33,687 nucleotides of DNA, from the NCBI GenBank assembly GCA_002050235.1, contig MWST01000002.1:1-33687 (forward strand), given 5' to 3'. A program made the translations under genes and the position numbers. Positions 1-6,392 of this stretch are shown piece by piece. A model generated the notes under the pieces. The model was not told the origin of the DNA, did not search any database, and saw only the letters and a list, made by a program, of their open reading frames with translations. Position 1 is the stretch's first letter; the number at the start of each line of letters is the position of its first letter. The DNA is from Polyangiaceae bacterium UTPRO1. Its GTDB lineage: Bacteria; Desulfobacterota; Binatia; UTPRO1.

Positions 1-1531
1 TGCGGTCGAGGAGCGCCGTGACGACGGGGGTCATCGGATAGGGGCGGTCGGCGAGGTTCATGTACGAGACGCCGAAGCGCCCGTCAGGCGCGGGACCGGA
101 GCCGGAGTCGACGAGCACCCGCAGCTCGGGGAGCGCGGCGTGGTCCCAGCGCAACACGATCCCGCCGGCGCTCGGGTTGGCGCCGATGAATCGCCACTGG
201 TGCACCGTTCCGTCCGGCGCGACGTCGAGCAACGGCCGCACTGCATCGTCCAGCGGCGGGCGCGCCCAGTCGATGAGGAAAGGATCGGCCGTGCCGATCC
301 GGCCCGAGAGGTCGGCGTCGGCGAGCGCATTGCCGTAGTGCAGGATGAGGGCCTCGTTCGTGGATCGGAAAGCCTCGCCCGCCAGCGTCTCCTGCGCCCG
401 CGTGGCCGCGGCGTCGTCGCGCATGATGTCGCCGGAGTACCAGTATTGGAAGCCCGACACGGCCCGAGTTAGCTGCTTTTCGTAGCGGTCGCAGTAAGCG
501 CGGCAAACCTCGGACGTCCACTCCGTCTTGTTCAACAGCGTCGCGACCTCGATGGCCTTGTTGACCGCGAGGCCGGTACCGACGGAGTAGATCGGATCGG
601 CGAACGTGAAGGCGTCGGAGAGAAGGATGTAGTCCGTAGTCGCGGCCACATCGGCGCGGCGCGCGAAGTAGTTGCGGACGTGCAGGCGATTGAAGGACGA
701 GGAGTGGTCGAGAGGCCGGGGCTCGAGGGTGTAGTTGGGGCAGTGCTGCGTGCGCGCGGTCTCGAACAGGTCTTCGCGGCTCACCTTACCGTGGCGGCTG
801 ACGATGCCGTAGCTCAAGACGGTCGAATCGAAGAGCGGGATCTCCCACGACCACGTCCCCTCGCGGATCTTGGTCAGCACCGTGGAGCGGCCTGGAAGCC
901 AACCGGCAAGCTCGTCGCCTTCGAGCCGCCGGTGCGCACGAGCATCGTAGCGCAGCGTCCGCCAGCCACGCTCCGCGATGGCGCCGTGGAAGCGTTCGGG
1001 ACGGTCTTCTTTGATGTCGAAGTATGCCCAGGTCGCGAACACCGGCCACAATCGTTTGGCGGTGCCGGCCGCCGAGGCGAGAACCATGGCCGGGCCGGAG
1101 CAGTCTATTATCTGTCGCCTGACTTCGTACTCTCCGGAGTCGGTGCGCACCCGCTTCGTAGCCAGATCGACGGCGAGCACGCGCTCGCGCCGCACCGGCA
1201 CCTGCCAGGCATCGAGCATGAACTGCTCGAGGTCCTCGCGCGCCAAGTGCATGGCCACTCCGGCCTCGCCCTCCGGCAGCGGGAACGACGCCACCATGCC
1301 GTTCTCGATGAAAGTCGAGCCGTCCTTGGGAGTATACGACGCCCGCCGGCGGATGCCGGGCAGCAGCTCGCGCATGACCGGATGGCGAAAGTGCTCGGGA
1401 ATGATCGACTCGCCGATCTTGTAGCCGCCCGGGTTGGGATCGACGATGACGGCGCCGGTGTTCTCGAGAAATCTCCACAGCACCATGCCGGCTTGGCCGG
1501 CCCCGATGATGAGGTAGTCGACGCGCTCCAT
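1..1531 (-). CDS. Flavin-dependent halogenase/monooxygenase-like protein (partial, C-terminus off the window)
   Basis: The frame is open from an ATG at 1531 to the left edge (510 codons, no stop). The N-terminus has a Rossmann FAD motif (IIGAGQAG, residues 8-15), then KIGES (38-42). A W-x-W-x-I-P signature (WSWEIP, 227-232) follows; that motif is diagnostic for flavin-dependent halogenases and blocks the monooxygenase route. K69, in a K-x-G-S-T-F context, is the candidate catalytic lysine by analogy with phenol/pyrrole-type halogenases. Such enzymes use reduced FAD and O2 to form HOCl, which is relayed by the lysine. The substrate is unknown. It is the last visible gene of the norC-norB unit, 33 bp after a cytochrome c gene, which is odd company for a halogenase. 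It could instead be a non-halogenating member of the family. No clear ribosome binding site precedes the ATG. Confidence 0.8.
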   Translation of the reverse strand, partial: MERVDYLIIGAGQAGMVLWRFLENTGAVIVDPNPGGYKIGESIIPEHFRHPVMRELLPGIRRRASYTPKDGSTFIENGMVASFPLPEGEAGVAMHLAREDLEQFMLDAWQVPVRRERVLAVDLATKRVRTDSGEYEVRRQIIDCSGPAMVLASAAGTAKRLWPVFATWAYFDIKEDRPERFHGAIAERGWRTLRYDARAHRRLEGDELAGWLPGRSTVLTKIREGTWSWEIPLFDSTVLSYGIVSRHGKVSREDLFETARTQHCPNYTLEPRPLDHSSSFNRLHVRNYFARRADVAATTDYILLSDAFTFADPIYSVGTGLAVNKAIEVATLLNKTEWTSEVCRAYCDRYEKQLTRAVSGFQYWYSGDIMRDDAAATRAQETLAGEAFRSTNEALILHYGNALADADLSGRIGTADPFLIDWARPPLDDAVRPLLDVAPDGTVHQWRFIGANPSAGGIVLRWDHAALPELRVLVDSGSGPAPDGRFGVSYMNLADRPYPMTPVVTALLDR

Positions 1532-1564
1532 GGAGTGTCGCTACCGATACCGCCCCGGGAGCTG

Positions 1565-1879
1565 CTACTGCTTGAGGGCCGACAGGTACGCCGCGATATG
1601 GGCGATGTCGATGTCGCTCAGCCCCTGAGCCATCGGCGCCATGATCGGGTTCTGGCGGGTGCCGTCGCGGAATCCCTGCATCTGAGAGACCAGATATTCG
1701 TACTTCTGACCGGCGACGTTCGGATAGATCGGCGCCACCGAGATGCCGTTGGCGCCGTGACAGGCGACGCAGGTCGCCTCGTACTTGGCTTTGCCGGCAG
1801 CCGGATCGGCGGCACGGGCGGCGGTAGCGGCAAACGCCGCAGTGATCGTGATACTGGCGATGACAATGGCCTTGGTCAT
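1565..1879 (-). CDS. Small periplasmic class I cytochrome c
   Basis: 104 residues. The N-terminus is a Sec signal peptide (hydrophobic stretch about residues 4-21, Ala-rich cleavage region near 23-24). A single haem-c site follows: C37, C40, H41 (CVACH). Met80 or Met83, in an IMAPM segment, can supply the axial ligand, and an AYLSALK-type helix closes the domain, as in small cytochromes c/c553. The ATG at 1879 was chosen because it gives a proper signal peptide and is preceded by GAGGAG at good spacing; the frame stays open upstream but would add an implausible leader. Its place in the nor unit suggests it delivers electrons to NorC (inference). It ends 33 bp before the halogenase-like gene. 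Confidence 0.88.
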   Translation of the reverse strand: MTKAIVIASITITAAFAATAARAADPAAGKAKYEATCVACHGANGISVAPIYPNVAGQKYEYLVSQMQGFRDGTRQNPIMAPMAQGLSDIDIAHIAAYLSALKQ

Positions 1880-1916
1880 GGTCTCTGCTCCTCTGAGGGT
1901 GCCGGTAGGCGAAAGG

Positions 1917-2249
1917 TCAGCGAGTCGGCGCCGGGGCGGGACGGTACAGCGCCGCCCACAAGGCAATGGTTGGTACCAGCGTGCCGACCCAGAATCCGCC
2001 CCAGAACGCCAGGTTCGGCAACGTCGAGAGCGGCAGTAGCGACAGCAGGCCGAGCGCGACCGCCAGCACGATGTTGACGCTGCTGAACCACGGATGGGCA
2101 TCGCTGCGGCGCGCCCAGAGCGCCATTACCAGGATGACGGCCGCGAAGGCGGCCAGCGGCAGATAACGGTGCTCGACCCACGTCGGACGCAGCACCGTGG
2201 CATAGAGCAGCACCAGCCCGGTCACGGTATTGATGATGTTCGCGATCAT
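1917..2249 (-). CDS. Small integral membrane protein of the nor unit
   Basis: 110 residues with four hydrophobic segments (about 5-22, 28-46, 57-77 and 80-100). The loops are short and there are no cysteine or histidine motifs for metal binding. I do not recognise the family. Its ATG overlaps the stop of the preceding small membrane gene (ATGA at 2246-2249), so the two are very likely translationally coupled. Their position after norB is where many nor operons carry norQ/norD or small subunits, so a role in assembly or stability of the NO reductase is possible but not shown. Confidence 0.75.
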   Translation of the reverse strand: MIANIINTVTGLVLLYATVLRPTWVEHRYLPLAAFAAVILVMALWARRSDAHPWFSSVNIVLAVALGLLSLLPLSTLPNLAFWGGFWVGTLVPTIALWAALYRPAPAPTR

Positions 2250-2545
2250 TGGTTCGATTCCTGTTGGTCGTGCAAGCGTTCGAGATAGCGCCAGGTGACC
2301 GGCGGGATCACCGCATAGACGAGAGCGCTGGCGAGGATCAGCAGCTTCCAGCCGACGTCGAGCGGCGTCCGGACGGCGATCGTCAACGCGATCACGAAGG
2401 CCGCGATCCAGCACGCGCCGCCGGCCTGGATCAACCCCGGACGCGTCCACAGCCGGCCGATGCTGTAGAGGCCGCCGTAGCCGCCCCCGGCCAGCGCGAA
2501 CAGGCCCATCAACGATGCCGTCTCCAACAATGCGGCCGGAGTCAT
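2246..2545 (-). CDS. Small integral membrane protein directly after norB
   Basis: 99 residues with about three hydrophobic segments (8-28, 42-60, 66-86) and a charged C-terminal tail. Its ATG at 2545 overlaps the norB stop codon (ATGA, 2542-2545), and its own stop overlaps the next ATG, so it sits in a tightly coupled series. I cannot assign a family. A glycine-rich stretch (AGGGYGG) lies in the first helix region. Context suggests an accessory membrane protein of the NO reductase (inference). Confidence 0.75.
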   Translation of the reverse strand: MTPAALLETASLMGLFALAGGGYGGLYSIGRLWTRPGLIQAGGACWIAAFVIALTIAVRTPLDVGWKLLILASALVYAVIPPVTWRYLERLHDQQESNQ

Positions 2546-3936
2546 GCCGCCACCGGCTGCGCCTGTGCCGCCGGCACGCGCTTCGGCGCCGTCAGCAGGT
2601 CGTAGACGAGGACGACGTATCCGCTCACGAAGACGACGCCGAAGAACATGCGCGCGTACATGCCGGACTTGAACCAGGGATTCTCCGAGGCGCTCGTGAA
2701 CGCCATCAGCGTCGAGCCGCCGATCGCGCGCTCGAAGAACGCCTGCGCCATGCCGGCCATAAGCAGCGCCATGACCATGCCGATCATACCGAAATTGAGG
2801 AGGCCGAAGCCCCACTTCCAGGCCCGGCCGGTCAGGACGTCGACGCCCGACACCTGCTGCTTGGCGACGTACAGCACCGCAATGACGCCGCACACGTAGG
2901 CGCCATAGAACGCGAAGTGGCCGTGGGACACCGTCCATTGCGTGCCGTGCGAGAACAGGTTGATCTGCGGCAGCGTCATCATGAAGCCCCAGATGCCGGC
3001 GCCGATGAAGTTGCCGAAGGCCTCTGCCGTGATCCAGTAGAACGCCGGCTGGTTGTTGGTCTTCATCCCGTGCGAACCCGCGTCGTAGATGGCGTGCACC
3101 ACCATGCCGAGCAGCGGCAACGGCTCCAGCGCCGAGAAGAAGCCACCGACGCTCAGCCAGTACTGCGGCGTGCCGATCCAGAAGTAGTGGTGGCCGAGGC
3201 CGAGGATGCCGGCGCCGAGCACGAGCATGACCTCGATATACAGCCACGCCTCGACGATGCGCCGTGACGTGCCGACGACGTCCATCAGCACCAGCGCCAT
3301 CACGCAGCCGATCAGCACCTCCCAGGTGCTCTCCACCCACATGTGGACCAGCCACCACCACCAGTACAGGTCGACGGACATGTTGGTAGTGGCCGGAAAT
3401 GCGTCGAGGTAGACGGCCAGCAACGGAATCAGGTCCAACACCAGCACCCACATGATGCCGGTCATGCGGCGCGCTTTGATGCACGTGGCAACGACGTTGT
3501 AGGCGAACACCAGCATCACGACGACGATGCCGAGGGCCGCCCAGCGCGGCGCCTCGACGTACTTCCGCCCCTGGTTGATGAACCACAGCGAGAACTGGTT
3601 GGCGCCGCCGTACTGAACGAAGAGGAAGACCACGGCGACGACTGCGACGGCAGCGCAGAACACCCAGAACACCAGCTCGGCGAGCCACATGCCCTCGACT
3701 TCGCGGCCGAGCTCCTTCGGCAGATACCAGTAGACCGCGCCGAGAAAACCCATCAGCAGCCAGATCACCAGAGTATCGATGTGCATGATCTTCGACATGT
3801 TGAAGTTGAACACGTTGAAGAGCAGCGATGGATACAGGTAGTACAGCGCCGACAGCAGGCCGAACAGGTTCATCACGCCGAACAGGGCGATGGCGGCGGT
3901 GTAGTAGCGCAACGACAATTTTTGAGAACGGTACAC
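2542..3936 (-). CDS. norB: Nitric oxide reductase catalytic subunit NorB (cNOR type)
   Basis: 464 residues, the usual NorB length. NorB reduces two NO to N2O in the cytoplasmic membrane, with electrons from NorC. The ligand set is visible: H198, H249 and H250 for non-haem FeB, and E202/E206 nearby. All lie nine residues below the Pseudomonas aeruginosa H207/H258/H259/E211, so the spacing is exact. H52 (MHID) and the later HGHFAFYG segment fit haem b and b3 ligation. There is no quinol-oxidising N-terminal extension, so this is cNOR rather than qNOR. The start is a GTG at 3936, preceded by TAGGAG eight bases upstream; it reads VYRSQK, like known NorB N-termini. A longer frame running through norC sequence is not real. 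NorC lies 11 bp upstream. No norQ or norD is seen in the window. Confidence 0.96.
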   Translation of the reverse strand: MYRSQKLSLRYYTAAIALFGVMNLFGLLSALYYLYPSLLFNVFNFNMSKIMHIDTLVIWLLMGFLGAVYWYLPKELGREVEGMWLAELVFWVFCAAVAVVAVVFLFVQYGGANQFSLWFINQGRKYVEAPRWAALGIVVVMLVFAYNVVATCIKARRMTGIMWVLVLDLIPLLAVYLDAFPATTNMSVDLYWWWWLVHMWVESTWEVLIGCVMALVLMDVVGTSRRIVEAWLYIEVMLVLGAGILGLGHHYFWIGTPQYWLSVGGFFSALEPLPLLGMVVHAIYDAGSHGMKTNNQPAFYWITAEAFGNFIGAGIWGFMMTLPQINLFSHGTQWTVSHGHFAFYGAYVCGVIAVLYVAKQQVSGVDVLTGRAWKWGFGLLNFGMIGMVMALLMAGMAQAFFERAIGGSTLMAFTSASENPWFKSGMYARMFFGVVFVSGYVVLVYDLLTAPKRVPAAQAQPVAA

Positions 3937-3944
3937 GGACTGGG

Positions 3945-3950
3945 CTCCTA
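3945..3950 (-). promoter_or_regulatory. Ribosome binding site that fixes the norB GTG start
   Basis: TAGGAG on the minus strand, eight bases before GTG 3936. It overlaps the last codons and stop of norC and supports the GTG start rather than the longer open frame. Confidence 0.6.
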
Positions 3951-4544
3951 CGGTTGTTGGCCGCTCGGGCCGAAGTTGGCGGGAAAGCCGTTGGTGTCGA
4001 TCGCCGACAGCCATTTCAGATAGGCGACGGTGGCGCGCGCCTCGTCTTCGGTGAGCTGCAGGTTCGGCATCGCCCGGGTCCAGGTGGGATATTTGTCCGG
4101 GTGCATCAAGAACTCGACCATCGCATCCTCGCGCGTGGCCTTGCCGGTCATCGGCATCCAGATCTGCTGCCAGGCGGGGTCGAGCCACGCCTTGGTCAGA
4201 TCCGGCGCGTAATACGCGCCGTTGCCGAAGATGGTGTGGCAATCCATGCAAGCGCGGCTTTGGATGACCAGCTTGCCGCTCTCCATCAGCGCCGTCGCCT
4301 CGGCTTCGGTCACGGCCTTGCCGAACAACGGCTCGGGTCCGCCGATCACCGGCACCGAAGCGTTGCGCGACCAGTCGAACTCGTAGCCGATGCGATGATT
4401 GATGACGTCGTACTTGGGAACGTTGGCGCCACCGACGCTGATGACGCGCATGCTGTCGATCGACAGGAACGCCAGCACGATCAGCATCACGAGCGTGGTG
4501 CTGATGGCGCCTGCCCGCCAGAAGGACGGATCCTCTATATCCAC
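3948..4544 (-). CDS. norC: Nitric oxide reductase cytochrome c subunit NorC
   Basis: 198 residues: an N-terminal membrane anchor (about 12-29), then a periplasmic haem-c domain with C99, C102, H103 (CMDCH) and M159 (AMPNLQL) as likely axial ligand. The segments GNGAYYAPDL and KWLSAIDTN match known NorC closely. It passes electrons to NorB. Compared with typical NorC of about 150 residues, there is an extra stretch of roughly 45 residues between anchor and haem domain (about 33-80). The start is a GTG at 4544 with AGGAGG six bases upstream. It is the first gene of the nor unit, 99 bp after the rSAM gene, and has its own promoter candidate. Confidence 0.95.
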   Translation of the reverse strand: MDIEDPSFWRAGAISTTLVMLIVLAFLSIDSMRVISVGGANVPKYDVINHRIGYEFDWSRNASVPVIGGPEPLFGKAVTEAEATALMESGKLVIQSRACMDCHTIFGNGAYYAPDLTKAWLDPAWQQIWMPMTGKATREDAMVEFLMHPDKYPTWTRAMPNLQLTEDEARATVAYLKWLSAIDTNGFPANFGPSGQQP

Positions 4545-4550
4545 GCACTT

Positions 4551-4556
4551 CCTCCT
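4551..4556 (-). promoter_or_regulatory. Strong Shine-Dalgarno site of norC
   Basis: A perfect AGGAGG on the minus strand, six bases before GTG 4544. It decides the non-ATG start of norC. Confidence 0.65.
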
Positions 4557-4623
4557 GTCACGAATGTCCGCGGTTGCGGCACAGTCGAGGCCGAACCGAT
4601 CGAGGCGACGATAATGGGGCCGG

Positions 4624-4652
4624 AGTATGTCGGTCGCTGCAACCTACGTCAA
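4624..4652 (-). promoter_or_regulatory. Sigma70-like promoter of the nor operon
   Basis: Minus strand: TTGACG (4647-4652), a 17-base spacer, then CATACT (4624-4629). This is five of six and four of six matches to the consensus with optimal spacing, and it stands out in GC-rich DNA. The -35 lies in the last codons of the rSAM gene ending at 4644. Initiation would be near 4617, giving a norC leader of about 70 nt. I looked for an FNR/DNR box (TTGAT-N4-ATCAA) and a sigma54 element and saw neither, so the NO-responsive regulator is not evident. Confidence 0.5.
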
Positions 4653-6392
4653 ATCTTTGGGCGCGTTCCGATCCTCGCACGGCGCCGCAGCGCTCGCCGG
4701 TCCGCGCAGAATCTCCACGAGCGTTTCGATCACCGCACGTACGCCGTCGCCGCCGTTGGCATCGAGCGGATGAAACTCGACCCCCACCGCCGACCGCTTG
4801 CCGCGAGCGCCGATGGCGAAGCGCAGCTCGACACCGGCTTCGTTCGCACCGCGCACCGCCAGCACTGCATCGACGTCGGTAGACCAGCGCAAGGGCTCGA
4901 CGCGCCAGCCGGGCACGACGAATCCCGCCGCTACGCGCTCGGCGAGCAGCGCGACGCGCTGGCGTCCGCGCAGAATCATGGAGTCAGTCACGGCACGAGG
5001 GGCGAGGGTGGGAACGCAGCCGTCCTCCGGCGCCTCCGCCAGCCGCGCGTGCACCCATTTGAGGAGCGTCGCGAAATCGTGCTCCGGCACACCGGCATCG
5101 ACCGCCGCTTCGACGTCATAGGCCGCGCAGGTGATCACGGGAGAGCGCCCGCGGCCGGGTGCCGTGAACGCAACACGCGCTCGTCCGCCCGCAGCGTGCA
5201 GGAAGGTGAGGTCGACCCGCCGGCTCCGGTCCTCGCTGCGCTCCCCTTCCAAGCTCCAAGCGGGAGGCAGGCCGGCCCCGCTTCCCGCGTCGAGGGCGGC
5301 GCGCAGCGCCCGGAGATGCGGCGCCGCCAGCAGCACGAAGTTTCGCCGCTCGGGATCCATCGCCAGGAGTGCTGCCCGGCTCACGGGCCGGAACTCGCCT
5401 TCGCCATGCAGTTGCAGATAGACGCGGAAGATGCCCGTGCAGCGCGAGCGGAAGACGCAGTCGTCGCAGCCAGGGAGGTACGTGCGCAGTGAGCCGTGCC
5501 ATTCGTACTTGTTCATCGCCTCTTCGAGCCCGACGGCGTCCGCCGACTTGGTCACCGTCTCCTGCCCGCCATGGTGGATGCGCGAGCCCCATTTCGGCAG
5601 GATGCAGTATGGTAGGTTGCCTATGTTCACGTCGAAGTCCGGATTCCACCGGTCGAAGCGCGCCAGCATCTCTGCGTAGTACGGCGCCATGTCGGAATAT
5701 CGCGGCATGATCTCGCGCAGGTACGCATGATCGCGCTCACCCGTGCTCTCGGGCCTGACGATGTCGATGTGCAGCTGGCGGACGCCGTACTCCTGCAGCA
5801 GCGCCGGGTATTCCGGCAACGATCGATAGCTGCGCTCGTTGACGCACATGTTCGCCGTGACGAGTTGACCGCGGCGCCGGAGCTCGCCGAGGCCGTGGAG
5901 GATGCGGCGGAACGAGTCGGGACGCTCGGTCGTCGCGACGTGAGCCTCGTTGGTCGCGCCCTGGATCGATATTCGCCATTCGAACCGTCCGAGGGCGACG
6001 ACGGAATCGATGAACCCCGGCTGCGGGAACATGACGCCGTTGGTGAAGATCACGATATGCTCGAAGCCGAGCTCCACGGCTTTGCGGAGCGCGTCGAGGA
6101 AGCGCTTGTGGGTGGTCGGCTCACCGCCGAGGAACGTCAGATGCCACGCCCCCGCGGCGCGCGCCGCTTCCAGCGCGTCGACGATCGGCTCCAGCGGCAC
6201 CGCGCGCGCGATCTTCATCGCCGTCAGCTGGCCGCTGGAGCAGAACACGCAGCGGTTGTTGCAGAGATGGCCGAGCTGGATCTCGAACTTGTGCCCGGAG
6301 CCCGAGGTGGTGACCGTCGTCGCGGCGCGGCGATCGGCGTCGCTGATGTGCGTACCCGCGGCCATGCGCGCGAGCGGATGGTAGTGCGTCAT
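4644..6392 (-). CDS. Radical SAM enzyme with SPASM/twitch-type cysteines and two C-terminal repeat domains (rSAM-A)
   Basis: 582 residues. The rSAM cluster motif is C44, C48, C51 (CNNRCVFC), and the SAM-binding GGEP is at 89-92. Extra cysteines C263, C309, C312 and C318 (CDDC-x5-C) probably bind an auxiliary Fe-S cluster. The C-terminal third holds two copies of a small alpha/beta module (about 375-451 and 492-563), each opening with a P-x-x-W-like motif. The module recurs in other genes here. The substrate is unknown; auxiliary-cluster rSAM enzymes often modify peptides or sugars (family knowledge). The ATG at 6392 shares one CATG with the opposite gene; the ATG at 6365 is an alternative. 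Neither has a clear ribosome binding site. Upstream extensions of the frame overlap the next gene and are rejected. Confidence 0.85.
   Translation of the reverse strand: MTHYHPLARMAAGTHISDADRRAATTVTTSGSGHKFEIQLGHLCNNRCVFCSSGQLTAMKIARAVPLEPIVDALEAARAAGAWHLTFLGGEPTTHKRFLDALRKAVELGFEHIVIFTNGVMFPQPGFIDSVVALGRFEWRISIQGATNEAHVATTERPDSFRRILHGLGELRRRGQLVTANMCVNERSYRSLPEYPALLQEYGVRQLHIDIVRPESTGERDHAYLREIMPRYSDMAPYYAEMLARFDRWNPDFDVNIGNLPYCILPKWGSRIHHGGQETVTKSADAVGLEEAMNKYEWHGSLRTYLPGCDDCVFRSRCTGIFRVYLQLHGEGEFRPVSRAALLAMDPERRNFVLLAAPHLRALRAALDAGSGAGLPPAWSLEGERSEDRSRRVDLTFLHAAGGRARVAFTAPGRGRSPVITCAAYDVEAAVDAGVPEHDFATLLKWVHARLAEAPEDGCVPTLAPRAVTDSMILRGRQRVALLAERVAAGFVVPGWRVEPLRWSTDVDAVLAVRGANEAGVELRFAIGARGKRSAVGVEFHPLDANGGDGVRAVIETLVEILRGPASAAAPCEDRNAPKDLT

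Noticed and set aside
680..2077. Long plus-strand open frame of 465 codons antisense to the halogenase and cytochrome genes
   Set aside because: It is Arg/His/Ala-rich with no motif, spans gene borders and opposes well-supported genes; a typical GC-rich shadow.
2542..4548. A 668-codon frame extending NorB upstream through norC
   Set aside because: Only the part from GTG 3936 is NorB; the rest is norC sequence in the wrong frame, and a ribosome binding site marks the internal start.
4545..4643. FNR/DNR box or sigma54 promoter before norC
   Set aside because: No TTGAT-N4-ATCAA or GG-N10-GC element at a useful position; only the sigma70-like elements were found.
3828..5492. Long plus-strand frame across norB, norC and rSAM-A
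   Set aside because: Low-complexity composition and antisense to three recognised genes.
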